Below are positions 1 to 8,081 of a DNA stretch of 64,000 nt, in pieces; the first letter of the stretch is position 1; the number at the start of each line of letters is the position of its first letter. The stretch spans positions 1 through 64,000 of the forward strand of contig ONEX01000005.1 in the NCBI GenBank assembly GCA_900316955.1, given 5' to 3'. The notes beneath the pieces are model-generated. The model did no database searches, was not told where the DNA came from, and saw nothing but the letters and a program-made list of their open reading frames with translations. A program made the translations under genes and the position numbers. Origin of the DNA: an uncultured Bacteroidales bacterium. GTDB lineage: Bacteria > Bacteroidota > Bacteroidia > Bacteroidales > UBA932.

Positions 1-57
1 GGAGGTGGATATTGCTTTGACTAAAACTCGCTCGAAAAAACGACATGGTCGGCGAGG

Positions 58-98
58 AAAAAAGGAAGGTGACCAATAATCACTTATTAGTCACCTTC
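58..98 (-). terminator. Rho-independent terminator after nifJ
   Basis: Read on the minus strand, a 9-bp stem (65-73 with 90-98), extended by an A/T stem of about 5 bp, is followed by a run of T (58-63 on the plus strand is A-rich). It lies about 25 bp beyond the nifJ stop codon and fits the end of the fabD-nifJ unit. Confidence 0.75.
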
Positions 99-122
99 TC
101 TTTTCATGTGTTCAGCGGGCAA

Positions 123-3100
123 TTACTTGCCGGCGAGGCGCTTGTAGGTGTTCAGGCGGACCTTGGCGAATTCCTCGGTCTTGGCGAGGAGTTCGTTGGC
201 GCTCTCCGGGAACAACTTGTACAGGGACGCGAAGCGGACCTCTCCCTTCAGGAAGTCCTGGAACTTGCTCCAGTCGGGCTCCTTAGAGTCGAGGGTGAAC
301 GGGTTCTTGTCCGTGCCTTCGAGAGCCGGGTTGTAGCGGTAGAGGTGCCAGTAGCCGCAGTCGACGGCCAGCTTCTCTTCCTTCTGGCTCAGGCCCATGC
401 CCGCCTTCAGGCCGTGGTTGATACACGGGGAGTAGGCGATGATGAGGGACGGGCCGTCGTAAGCCTCGGCTTCCTTGATGGCGTTGAAGAACTGCACCGG
501 GCTGGCGCCCATGGCGACCTGGGCCACATAGACATAGCCGTAGCTGATGGCCATCATGCCGAGGTCCTTCTTGCGGATCTTCTTGCCGGAGGCGGCGAAC
601 TTGGCGATGGCGCCGACCGGGGTGGCCTTGGAACTCTGGCCGCCGGTGTTGGAGTACACCTCGGTGTCGAGCACCAGGATGTTCACGTTCTCACCGCTGG
701 CGAGGACATGGTCCAGACCGCCGTAACCGATGTCGTAGGAGGCACCGTCACCACCGATGATCCACTGGCTGCGGGACGGGATGAAGTGCTGGAGTTCGAC
801 GAGCTTCTTGCAGGTGTCGCAGCTGCACTCCTGGGCGAGCGGGACGATCTTGTCCGCGACCTCGCGGGTGACGGTGGCGTCCTTCGGAGCCTCGAGCCAC
901 TTGGCGGCGAGGTCCTTGATTTCCTGGCTGCAGCACTCGCACTCGAGGGCCTGCTTCATCGTGGAGGCGACCGTCTCACGGATGCGGTCGGAACCGAGAT
1001 GCATGCCGAGACCGAACTCGCAGAAGTCCTCGAACAGGGAGTTCTGCCAGGCCGGGCCGTGGCCCGCGGCGTTGGTGCAGTACGGGCTGGCCGGGAAGGA
1101 AGCGCCGTAGATGGAGGAGCAACCGGTGGCGTTCGCGATCATCATGTGGTCGCCGAAGAGCTGGGTGATGGCCTTGATGTTCGGGGTCTCACCGCAACCG
1201 GCGCAGGCACCGGAGAACTCGAAGAGCGGCTGGGCGAACTGGGAGTTCTTCACGTTGGCGAACTTGTTCACATACTCCTTGTAGCCGACCTTCTTGTTCA
1301 GGTAGTCGAAGTTGGCCTGCTCGGCCTCGTGCTGGATGTACGGGACCATGGCGAGGGCCTTGTCCTTGGCGAGGCAGACGTCCACGCAGTTGCCGCAGCC
1401 CGTGCAGTCGTCCACGGAGACGGCGAGGGCGTACTTCCAGTCCTTGAGGTTCGCCTTGCCCTGGGCCATCTTGACGGTGGCGGGAGCGGCGGCGGCTTCC
1501 TCGTCGGTGAGGAGGAACGGACGGATGGCGGCGTGCGGGCAGACGAAGGCGCAGCTGTTGCACTGGATACACTTCTCGGCGTCCCACATCGGAACCATCA
1601 CGGCGACGCCGCGCTTCTCGAAGGCGGCGGTGCCGGCCGGCATGGTACCGTCGGCGTACGGCATGAAGGCGCTGACCGGGAGGGTGTCGCCGGCCTGGGC
1701 GTTCACGATGTCCGCGACTTCCTTGACGAAGGCGGGAGCCAGACGGTCCTTGTTCGGGTTCTCGAACTTGGCGGTGAGGTTCGCCCACTCGGCCGGGACG
1801 TGGATCTCGGTGTACTCGCCACCGCGGTCGACGGCCGCGTAGTTCATGTTCACCACGTTCTCACCCTTCTTGCCGTAGGACTTCACGATGGCGTCCTTCA
1901 TGTACTTCACGGCGTCCTCGTAAGGGATGATGCCCGTGATCTTGAAGAAGGCGCTCTGGAGGATGGTGTTCGTGCGGTTGCCGAGGCCGATCTCCGCGGC
2001 GATCTTGGTCGCGTTGATGATATAGACCTTGATGTGCTTCCGGCCGATAATCGCCTTCGCGTTGTCCGGGATGTTCTTGATGGTCTCTTCCTCGTCCCAG
2101 AGGCTGTTCAGCAGCAGGGTGCCGCCTTCCTTGATGCCCTTCAGGACGTCATACTTGCGGAGGTAGGACGGGACGTGGCAGGCCACGAAGTCGGGGGTGT
2201 TCACCAGGTACGGAGCCTTGATGGGCTGCTGGCCGAAGCGCAGGTGCGAGCAGGTGTAACCGCCGGACTTCTTGGAGTCGTAGTCGAAGTAGGCCTGGCT
2301 GTAGAGGTCGGTGTGGGAACCGATGATCTTGATGGTGTTCTTGTTCGCGCCCACGGTACCGTCGGAACCGAGACCGTAGAACTTGCACTCGGTGGTGCCG
2401 GGCTTCACGATGGAAACCTCGCTCTTGATCGGGAGGGACTTGAAGGTGACGTCATCGACGATGCCGATGGTGAAGTCCGCCTTGGGCTCCTTCATGTCCA
2501 GGTTGTCGAACACGGCGACGATCTGGGCCGGGGTGGTGTCCTTGGAGGAGAGGCCGTAGCGGCCGCCCACGATCTGGACGTTGTCCTTGCCCTGGAAGAG
2601 GGCCTTCACGTCGGTGTAGAGAGGCTCGCCCACGGCGCCGGGCTCCTTCGTGCGGTCGAGGACCGCGATCTTGCGGACGCTCTTCGGCAGGACGGCGAAG
2701 AAGTACTTCTCGGAGAACGGACGATAGAGGTGGCAGGTGATGAGGCCGTACTTGCGGCCGCGGCCGGCGAGGTAGTCGATGGTCTCCTTGATGGTCTCGG
2801 TGACGGAGCCCATGGCGACGATGATGTTCTCGGCGGTGGGGTCGCCGTAGTACTCGAAGGGACGGTAGCTGCGGCCGGTGAGCTCGGAAATCTCACCCAT
2901 GTAGCGGGCCACGATGTCCGGAACGGCGTCGTAGAACTGGTTGCGGGTCTCGACGGCCTGGAAATAGACGTCACCGTTCTGGGCGGTACCGCGGGTGACG
3001 GGGGCGTCCGGGTTCAGGGCGCGCTCGCGGAAGCGGGCGAGGGCCTTCTCGGAAACCATCTCCTTGAGCTTGTCTTCCGGAAGCGCCTCGATCTTCTGGA

Positions 3101-3644
3101 TCTCATGGCTGGTGCGGAAGCCGTCGAAGAAGTGCAGGAACGGCAGGCTGGCCTTGATGGAGGCCAGATGGGCCACGGCGGCGATGTCCTGGGCTTCCTG
3201 GACACTGCCGGAGGCGATCATGCAGAAGCCGGTCTGGCGGCAGGCCATGACGTCCTGGTGGTCGCCGAAGATGGACAGGGCGTGGCTGGCGAGGGCGCGG
3301 GCGGACACGTGGAACACGGTCGGGAGCATTTCACCGGCGATCTTGTACATGTTCGGGATCATCAGGAGGAGACCCTGGGAGGCCGTGAAGGTGGAGGTGA
3401 GGGCACCAGCCTGGAGGGAACCGTGCACCGCGCCGGCGGCGCCGGCCTCGCTCTGCATCTCCGTCACTTTGACGGTTTCGCCCCAGAGGTTCTTCTTCCC
3501 GTGGGCGGCCCACTCGTCGATGTTCTCGGCCATGGTCGAGGACGGGGTGATCGGGTAGATGGCGGCGTGCTCGCTGAACAGGTAAGCGATGTTCGAGGCG
3601 GCGTAGTTACCATCACAGGTGATGAATTTCTTTTCGTTTGCCAT
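123..3644 (-). CDS. nifJ: pyruvate:ferredoxin (flavodoxin) oxidoreductase
   Basis: Single-chain PFOR of 1173 aa, the usual length for this family. It oxidises pyruvate with CoA to acetyl-CoA and CO2 and passes electrons to ferredoxin or flavodoxin in the cytoplasm. The N-terminus carries the pyruvate-binding domain (SEHAAIYPITPSSTMAE). Two ferredoxin-type clusters follow near residues 690-760 (CIQCNSCAFVCP and CTGCGNCVDVC), then a C-terminal TPP-binding domain with ACAGCGE and the GDGASYDIGYGG motif. It starts 26 bp after fabD on the same strand with no clear promoter between them, so the two are probably cotranscribed. This is a central anaerobic enzyme and fits a fermenter. Confidence 0.97.
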   Translation of the reverse strand: MANEKKFITCDGNYAASNIAYLFSEHAAIYPITPSSTMAENIDEWAAHGKKNLWGETVKVTEMQSEAGAAGAVHGSLQAGALTSTFTASQGLLLMIPNMYKIAGEMLPTVFHVSARALASHALSIFGDHQDVMACRQTGFCMIASGSVQEAQDIAAVAHLASIKASLPFLHFFDGFRTSHEIQKIEALPEDKLKEMVSEKALARFRERALNPDAPVTRGTAQNGDVYFQAVETRNQFYDAVPDIVARYMGEISELTGRSYRPFEYYGDPTAENIIVAMGSVTETIKETIDYLAGRGRKYGLITCHLYRPFSEKYFFAVLPKSVRKIAVLDRTKEPGAVGEPLYTDVKALFQGKDNVQIVGGRYGLSSKDTTPAQIVAVFDNLDMKEPKADFTIGIVDDVTFKSLPIKSEVSIVKPGTTECKFYGLGSDGTVGANKNTIKIIGSHTDLYSQAYFDYDSKKSGGYTCSHLRFGQQPIKAPYLVNTPDFVACHVPSYLRKYDVLKGIKEGGTLLLNSLWDEEETIKNIPDNAKAIIGRKHIKVYIINATKIAAEIGLGNRTNTILQSAFFKITGIIPYEDAVKYMKDAIVKSYGKKGENVVNMNYAAVDRGGEYTEIHVPAEWANLTAKFENPNKDRLAPAFVKEVADIVNAQAGDTLPVSAFMPYADGTMPAGTAAFEKRGVAVMVPMWDAEKCIQCNSCAFVCPHAAIRPFLLTDEEAAAAPATVKMAQGKANLKDWKYALAVSVDDCTGCGNCVDVCLAKDKALAMVPYIQHEAEQANFDYLNKKVGYKEYVNKFANVKNSQFAQPLFEFSGACAGCGETPNIKAITQLFGDHMMIANATGCSSIYGASFPASPYCTNAAGHGPAWQNSLFEDFCEFGLGMHLGSDRIRETVASTMKQALECECCSQEIKDLAAKWLEAPKDATVTREVADKIVPLAQECSCDTCKKLVELQHFIPSRSQWIIGGDGASYDIGYGGLDHVLASGENVNILVLDTEVYSNTGGQSSKATPVGAIAKFAASGKKIRKKDLGMMAISYGYVYVAQVAMGASPVQFFNAIKEAEAYDGPSLIIAYSPCINHGLKAGMGLSQKEEKLAVDCGYWHLYRYNPALEGTDKNPFTLDSKEPDWSKFQDFLKGEVRFASLYKLFPESANELLAKTEEFAKVRLNTYKRLAGK

Positions 3645-3670
3645 AATTGATAGTTAAAAGTTATGTGGAT

Positions 3671-4552
3671 TTATTCAGATATTCCTTGGTTCTCTACTTC
3701 GGGCGCGATGCGCTTCACGAGGCCCTGCAGGACCGATCCGGGTCCGATCTCGAGGAAGCTGTCCGCGCCGTCCGCGACCATGTTCCGGATGGTCTGGGTC
3801 CAGCGCACCGGGGCGGTGAGCTGCCGCAGGAGGTTGTCCTTGATGACATCCGGGTCCGTGGAGGGGAGGGCGGTGACGTTCTGGTACACCGGGCACACGG
3901 GCGCCCGGAAAGGGGTCTTGTCGATGGCCTCGGCCAGTTCCAGCCGGGCCGGCTCCATCAGCGGGGAGTGGAATGCGCCGCTCACGGGAAGCGGGAGGGC
4001 GCGCTTCGCGCCGGCTTCCTTCATCTTCGCGCAGGCTTCGGCGATTGCCGCAGCCTCGCCGGAGATGACGACCTGGCCGTCGCTGTTGTAGTTGGCGGGA
4101 ATCACGATGCCGGTGCAGGAGGCGCAGATTTCCTCGATGGTTTCGGCGGGGAGATTGATGACGGCGGCCATCGTGCCGGGGACCTGCTCGCAGCATTTCT
4201 GCATCGCGGAGGCGCGGACGGCGACGAGCCGGAGGGCGTCCTCGAAGTCCATCGCGCCGGCGGCGGCGAGGGCGGAGAACTCCCCGAGGGAGTGCCCGGC
4301 GGCCATCGACGGAGCCTCCAGGCCGCTGCAGCGGGCCAGGACGACGCTGTGGATGAAGATGGCGGGCTGGGTGACACGCGTGGCCTTCAGGTCCTCCGCC
4401 GACTCCCCGAACATGATGTCCGTGATGGGGAATCCGAGGATCTCGTTGGCCTTGTCCATCATCTCCCGGGCCTCCGCGCTGCGCTCATAGAGCGCCTTCC
4501 CCATGCCGGGGAACTGGGAGCCTTGACCGGGAAAGATATATGCTTTGCTCAT
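3671..4552 (-). CDS. fabD: malonyl-CoA:ACP S-malonyltransferase
   Basis: A 293-aa FabD that moves malonyl from CoA to acyl carrier protein for fatty acid elongation. The N-terminal FPGQGSQFPGMG motif, the nucleophile elbow GHSLGE (Ser88) and the SGAFHSPLM segment with the catalytic His are all present, and the length is normal. It is the first gene of a likely fabD-nifJ unit. A promoter lies 30 bp upstream, and a perfect 8-bp inverted repeat sits at the expected transcription start, so expression may be regulated there. Confidence 0.96.
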   Translation of the reverse strand: MSKAYIFPGQGSQFPGMGKALYERSAEAREMMDKANEILGFPITDIMFGESAEDLKATRVTQPAIFIHSVVLARCSGLEAPSMAAGHSLGEFSALAAAGAMDFEDALRLVAVRASAMQKCCEQVPGTMAAVINLPAETIEEICASCTGIVIPANYNSDGQVVISGEAAAIAEACAKMKEAGAKRALPLPVSGAFHSPLMEPARLELAEAIDKTPFRAPVCPVYQNVTALPSTDPDVIKDNLLRQLTAPVRWTQTIRNMVADGADSFLEIGPGSVLQGLVKRIAPEVENQGISE

Positions 4553-4561
4553 ACGGTTTCA

Positions 4562-4583
4562 GTACGATAATCTAATATCGTAC
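4562..4583. promoter_or_regulatory. inverted repeat at the fabD transcription start
   Basis: GTACGATA (4562-4569) and TATCGTAC (4576-4583) form a perfect 8-bp inverted repeat with a 6-bp spacer. It touches the fabD -7 element and covers the expected transcription start and early leader. The position suits a repressor operator or a 5' mRNA hairpin; the binding factor is unknown. Confidence 0.45.
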
Positions 4584-4590
4584 AAATATA
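4583..4590 (-). promoter_or_regulatory. fabD -7 promoter element
   Basis: Reads TATATTTG on the minus strand, an exact match to the Bacteroidota TAnnTTTG element, 30 bp before the fabD ATG. Confidence 0.7.
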
Positions 4591-4659
4591 GGTAAAAAAG
4601 ATGAGCAAAGCAAGGCAAAGACCGGTTCCCGAAAGAACTTTCGGGGAGAGGTCCCCGCA

Positions 4660-5976
4660 TCAGGAAACCGCCCGATTCTCGACGTCTTCGACCAGCAGCC
4701 GGGTGTTCTTGATGAAGATGTCGAAGAACCGCTCGACGATGGCCCGGTCTTCCTCGTTTCCGCGGATGCACATGCCGATGGTGAGATCGTCCCCGAGGGA
4801 GCACGCCGACAGCAGGACATAGGGCTTGTACTTGACGGCGCCGGTGATGAACCCGTCGACAGGCGGGTTCCCCAGCAGGCGCAGGGAGGCGTCGTCCAGC
4901 TGGCCGATGTTGCTGAGCGAGGTGGGCGGGTTGTCATAGACGACCTTGATGCCGAACTCGGCGATGGCATGCGGCAGCACGTTGTAGATCGTGCCGATCA
5001 GCGGCAGTCCGTGCAGGCCCATGTACGGGTCCGCCTTGAATCCCGCCACGGATTCCCGGACGGCGTCGAGCGTCTCGGCCGGCGACGATCCCTTGCCGGG
5101 CGTCCGGCACTGCATCCACGCCGTGTGGTTGGTGATGCTCTCCTTCGCCGGGCCGGACAGGTGCCGGCGGAGGTCGATGGCGCAGGAGATGGACAGGCCT
5201 CGGTCCCGGGCATACCCGGCCAGGTCGTACAGGGACTCGAAGTAGGCGGTGAGGATGAGGTCGTTGATCGTGGCCCCGACCCTTTTCGCCGCGGCGCGCA
5301 TCTCGGGAAGCATCCCGGCCGGAAGCTTGCGGCGGATGATCATGATCCGGTCTCCTTCGGCCTCGGGCGTCAAGGGGAAGAAACTGTCGTCTTTCTCGTT
5401 GATGTTCTTCAGCTGGCGCAGGGCGCCTTTGCGCTTTTCGGGGGAGAAGCATTCGTAGACGGCCGTGTAGGCGCGGTCGCCCATCTTGATCTTCTCCGGC
5501 GTCTCGCCCCGGGAAATCTGGCCGTAGATGCGGCACAGGCACGCGAGGAAATACTTGAGGGATCCCGCGTCCATGCACATGTGGCTGACCAGCAGGCAGA
5601 TGGTGGATTTCTCGCCGTGGTAGAAGACGCGGATGCGGAGCTGCTCCCGCTCGGAGGGCGCGATGTAATCGGCCAGGAACCGCTCCTGCTGCTCCTCCAG
5701 GTCCGCGTCGGCGATCTCCTGGAAGGTGACGGTCTTATGGACGTCCCGGGGATGGACTTTCCAATGGGACCGGAAGAATCCGACTTCGAAAGAAGCGTGG
5801 AAGACGGGGACGCACTGGAGAATGTGGTCCATCGTGCGGAGGAAGACATCGGGGTCGATGTGGAATCCGTAGGTGAAGGAGGCATGGACCATGCGGTCGT
5901 TCACGTCGCGGAACAAGTAGTGCATGTTGTCCCAGAGCTCTCCACGGAGGCGGGAAGGGGAAGGAGGCTGGTTCAT
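4660..5976 (-). CDS. condensation-domain-like acyltransferase
   Basis: A 438-aa protein when started at the ATG at 5976; two codons further upstream lies only a TTG. It resembles the CoA-dependent acyltransferase superfamily (NRPS condensation domains, PapA and alcohol O-acetyltransferases). A HxxxD catalytic motif, SHMCMDAG, places His132 and Asp136 where expected, and a second lobe contains ISCAIDLRRHL and a late PTSLSNIGQ segment. There is no signal peptide and no attached carrier or adenylation domain. The substrate is unknown; neighbouring fabD hints at acyl chemistry but the two genes have separate starts. No clear promoter is seen other than the region after the tRNA-Val terminator. 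Confidence 0.75.
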   Translation of the reverse strand: MNQPPSPSRLRGELWDNMHYLFRDVNDRMVHASFTYGFHIDPDVFLRTMDHILQCVPVFHASFEVGFFRSHWKVHPRDVHKTVTFQEIADADLEEQQERFLADYIAPSEREQLRIRVFYHGEKSTICLLVSHMCMDAGSLKYFLACLCRIYGQISRGETPEKIKMGDRAYTAVYECFSPEKRKGALRQLKNINEKDDSFFPLTPEAEGDRIMIIRRKLPAGMLPEMRAAAKRVGATINDLILTAYFESLYDLAGYARDRGLSISCAIDLRRHLSGPAKESITNHTAWMQCRTPGKGSSPAETLDAVRESVAGFKADPYMGLHGLPLIGTIYNVLPHAIAEFGIKVVYDNPPTSLSNIGQLDDASLRLLGNPPVDGFITGAVKYKPYVLLSACSLGDDLTIGMCIRGNEEDRAIVERFFDIFIKNTRLLVEDVENRAVS

Positions 5977-5998
5977 AGTCAAGTTCGTGAATTGCTAC

Positions 5999-6023
5999 AA
6001 AAAAAGGCCGTCTGCTGACGGCC
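5999..6023 (-). terminator. terminator after tRNA-Val
   Basis: On the minus strand GGCCGTC, loop AGCA, GACGGCC is followed by seven T residues. This is a perfect 7-bp intrinsic terminator starting 4 bp after the tRNA. Confidence 0.9.
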
Positions 6024-6026
6024 CGG

Positions 6027-6101
6027 TAGGGACGATCGGATTCGAACCGATGACCTCTTCAATGTGACTGAAGCGCTCTAAACCAGCTGAGCTACGCCCC
6101 T
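6027..6101 (-). tRNA. tRNA-Val (anticodon CAC)
   Basis: A 75-nt cloverleaf on the minus strand. The acceptor strands AGGGGCG and CGUCCCU pair fully, the D stem is GCUC/GAGC, the anticodon stem is CUUCA/UGAAG with loop GUCACAU, and the T arm carries UUCGAAU. The anticodon by position is CAC, which reads GUG (Val). CCA is not encoded. Confidence 0.9.
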
Positions 6102-6121
6102 GTCTGTTTGAAACAGGACTG

Positions 6122-6152
6122 CAAAGATGAGGTTTTTTCCTCAATTATGCAA
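6122..6152 (-). promoter_or_regulatory. tRNA-Val promoter
   Basis: Minus-strand CATCTTTG (6122-6129), one mismatch from TAnnTTTG, with a TTG (6150-6152) 20 bp upstream as the -33 element. It sits about 20 bp before the tRNA 5' end. Confidence 0.5.
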
Positions 6153-6168
6153 GACTTTTCTGAAAAAC

Positions 6169-7062
6169 TTACCGCACGATGACGGCGTTCGGGACGATGC
6201 GCTGGCCCACATGGTCGAACTTCCCGTTGTCGCAGGGGTGGTTCAGGACGCCGCCCGGGAGGGTCCACAGGGTGGAGGACCCGCCGCCGTCCAGGTTGAG
6301 GGCTTCCACGAGGCCGAGCTTTTCGGAAAGGGCGGTGAGTTCCGCGATGGTCATGCCTTCCGCCTCGCCGGGGAAGCGGCCGTCCACGACCACGAGCCAC
6401 ACGCCGCCGTCGGCATCCTTGCCCATCAGCGTGCGCGGGTGGCGCTTGTTGTAGAACGACTTCCATTTGGGCATCTCCTCGCCGTAGGTGGCCGTTACCC
6501 CGTCATCGACCAGGACAGGACCGCTCGCGACGGCTTCCCAATCCTGCTCGAAGACCGCCGTCGTGTCGCAGGCCTCGACGCGGATCCCCTCCGGGTTCAG
6601 GACAAGGGCTCCGTTCGTCCGGAAAGTCTCGCTCGCCTTCGTGTCCCCGATGATGAAACCGTCGTCCTTGATGAAGGTGGTGGTCGTGAGACTGTCCATG
6701 TTGAAGTAACTCCCGTTGATGCCGGCGAAAGCGTCGTACTTCAGGCACAGCGCGCTGGTGCTGTCGGCCTGCTCCCTTTCGGCCGTCACGACCGTAGTCT
6801 GGAACGCCGCCGGATTGTACCGCACGAAGGCGATGAACTGGCCGTCCTCGTGGATCGTCCCATAATACCCGTCGGCCTTCGCGGCCTTCTTGACGCTGAG
6901 CTCGTTCCCCGTGCGGAGGTCGAACACCTTCTCCGCCCCCACAGGGATATGATTGACCGGCCGGCTGCAACCGGCGATGACCGCAAGCGCGATGACGAAT
7001 GAGGTTGCGAGGGCGAGTGCACTGACGCCGCCTATGTTGAGTGATTTCATGCGTGGAATCAT
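6169..7062 (-). CDS. exported phosphodiester glycosidase family protein (NAGPA domain)
   Basis: A 297-aa protein with an N-terminal hydrophobic segment ending near GCSRP, so it is probably a lipoprotein. The rest matches the NAGPA fold found in N-acetylglucosamine-1-phosphodiester alpha-N-acetylglucosaminidase and in bacterial exopolysaccharide proteins. Diagnostic segments are AGINGSYFNMDS, GFIIGDTKASE and the C-terminal LNLDGGGSSTLW. Such proteins cleave sugar-phosphodiesters in the envelope; the substrate here is unknown. Two Met codons, at 7062 and 7050, are both possible starts. The gene stands alone between a tRNA and a long repeat-rich gap. Confidence 0.87.
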   Translation of the reverse strand: MIPRMKSLNIGGVSALALATSFVIALAVIAGCSRPVNHIPVGAEKVFDLRTGNELSVKKAAKADGYYGTIHEDGQFIAFVRYNPAAFQTTVVTAEREQADSTSALCLKYDAFAGINGSYFNMDSLTTTTFIKDDGFIIGDTKASETFRTNGALVLNPEGIRVEACDTTAVFEQDWEAVASGPVLVDDGVTATYGEEMPKWKSFYNKRHPRTLMGKDADGGVWLVVVDGRFPGEAEGMTIAELTALSEKLGLVEALNLDGGGSSTLWTLPGGVLNHPCDNGKFDHVGQRIVPNAVIVR

Positions 7063-7099
7063 CTTGGACCTTAACGAAGTGGAATTGTCTTGTAACTCA

Positions 7100-7107
7100 C
7101 AAAGATA
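7100..7107 (-). promoter_or_regulatory. promoter element of the phosphodiester glycosidase gene
   Basis: Minus-strand TATCTTTG, an exact TAnnTTTG match, 37 bp before the first Met codon. Confidence 0.6.
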
Positions 7108-7167
7108 ACAATTGTTCGGATATCTTGCTAATCTTTCTTTCTACGACCTGCCCGTCCCCGGAGTGTG

Positions 7168-7259
7168 CCCGTAGGTCCACTTGAGGGACCGATGGGGCAA
7201 CTTTTCGCCGTTTTTCCGCCCGTAGGTACCGAGCCTGGACCTACGGGCAAACCGGCTGG
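7168..7259 (+). repeat. 90-bp repeat unit A, copy 1
   Basis: Pairs with 7911-8001. I see a few substitutions and a 1-bp indel between the copies. Internal dyads are GGTCC/GGACC (7174-7190) and CCCGTAGGT (7219-7227) with ACCTACGGG (7239-7247). Confidence 0.85.
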
Positions 7260-7265
7260 GAAGCC

Positions 7266-7308
7266 TTGTCGCGCGGAGCATCGCGATGTGCCACTGAAGG
7301 GCGCGCAA
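7266..7308 (+). repeat. 43-bp repeat unit B, copy 1
   Basis: Starts TTGTCGCGCGGAGCATCGCG and ends GGGCGCGCAA. It is identical to 7769-7811 except for one base. A shorter degenerate relative lies at 7703-7730. Confidence 0.85.
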
Positions 7309-7478
7309 GCCGACCGGAAAGCCCTGTTGCGCTGGGAGCCCCGTCGCTGCCCGTCGCCAAACAGGCGCACAGGAAGCCCCTTCCTACGCTTTGTGTCTAT
7401 GGTTGCGGTGCGTAGAGCCTGCCCTCCCGTGCGGCATTTTGGCGAAAACCCATTTAGCTACCGGGAAGCACGATAGTT

Positions 7479-7663
7479 GGCGCAGGTGGTGTCGATTCTT
7501 GGCGCAGGTGTCTAGGGTGTTTGGCGCAGGTGTGGAAAATGGGTGGGGACCTGCGCCACTGGAGGGCGTAGGAGGCCGATTTGCGGTGCAGGTCCCCCTC
7601 CCAAAAACACACCTGCGCAAAGGAAGCCTGGGACCTGCGCCAAGGAAACCTGGGACCTGCGTG
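7479..7663. repeat. dyad-symmetric 9-mer array, copy 1
   Basis: Eight 9-mers. GGCGCAGGT starts at 7479, 7501 and 7523 (plus); ACCTGCGCC at 7549 (minus); GGTGCAGGT at 7585 (plus); minus-orientation copies start at 7611, 7633 and 7655, the last degenerate. Start-to-start spacings are 22, 22, 26, 36, 26, 22 and 22, and every pair is symmetric about position 7571. The third and fourth copies, and the fifth and sixth, could form 9-bp hairpins with 17-nt loops. The function is unknown. Confidence 0.9.
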
Positions 7664-7768
7664 GGGGTGCCGGGAATAGGAGCCCAGCCCCAACCCGAAA
7701 TTCGCGGAGCATGTCAATGTGCCCCTGAGGTCCCTGTACGGCCTAATCCGATGCTTCGCCAGCCAAAA

Positions 7769-7811
7769 TTGTCGCGCGGAGCATCGCGATGTGCCACTGA
7801 GGGGCGCGCAA
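7769..7811 (+). repeat. 43-bp repeat unit B, copy 2
   Basis: Second copy of the unit at 7266-7308 with a single substitution (GAGGGG instead of GAAGGG near the 3' end). Confidence 0.85.
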
Positions 7812-7910
7812 CGGGGGTGGTGATGCTCTGCGTTTTTCGGGTTGGGGGGTGTCGCCTTCGTGAGTGTGCCCGTAGGCCCCCGGCCCGGCCTGCCGCCTCG
7901 GCAAGAATTT

Positions 7911-8001
7911 CCGTAGGTCCACTTGAGGGACCGACGGGGCAACTTTTCGCCGTTTTTTCCGCCCGTAGGTACCGAGCCTGGACCTACGGGCAAGCCGGCT
8001 G
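7911..8001 (+). repeat. 90-bp repeat unit A, copy 2
   Basis: Second copy of 7168-7259 in the same orientation. It keeps the hairpin CCCGTAGGT (7962-7970) with ACCTACGGG (7982-7990) at the same internal spacing. A further CCCGTAGG lies just upstream at 7868. Confidence 0.85.
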
Positions 8002-8069
8002 GCGAAAGGACGATCCAAAAGCAAATATAAAATTTTGGTAAAAAATTATTGAATTTCAATAAATATACC

Positions 8070-8077
8070 TATATTTG
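8070..8077 (+). promoter_or_regulatory. promoter element, nearly leaderless
   Basis: TATATTTG ends only 4 bp before the ATG at 8082. The transcript of the membrane protein would therefore have little or no 5' leader. Confidence 0.7.
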
Positions 8078-8081
8078 TGAC

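Larger units (their letters stand above)
7128..8040. other. gene-free, repeat-rich intergenic island
   Basis: About 900 bp with no convincing gene. It holds two near-identical copies of a roughly 90-bp unit with internal CCCGTAGGT/ACCTACGGG dyads, two copies of a 43-bp unit plus a degenerate third, and a dyad-symmetric array of GGCGCAGGT 9-mers. Open frames cross it on both strands, but a 1-bp indel between copies and non-codon spacing of the motifs argue against coding. The segment next to 8040 turns A+T-rich and leads into a promoter. Confidence 0.8.

Noticed and set aside
45-3650. Very long open frame on the plus strand opposite nifJ
   Set aside because: It mirrors nifJ in G+C-rich DNA, is dominated by Val, Gly, Asp and Leu, and has no domain; nifJ on the other strand has all the expected motifs.
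7479-7663. CRISPR array
   Set aside because: The 9-mers are too short, occur in both orientations with mirrored spacing, and no cas gene is present.
7391-8059. Open frames of about 200-216 aa on both strands in the repeat island
   Set aside because: They consist of translated repeats. The two 90-bp copies differ by a 1-bp indel, so the frame is not conserved, and composition is unlike any neighbour.
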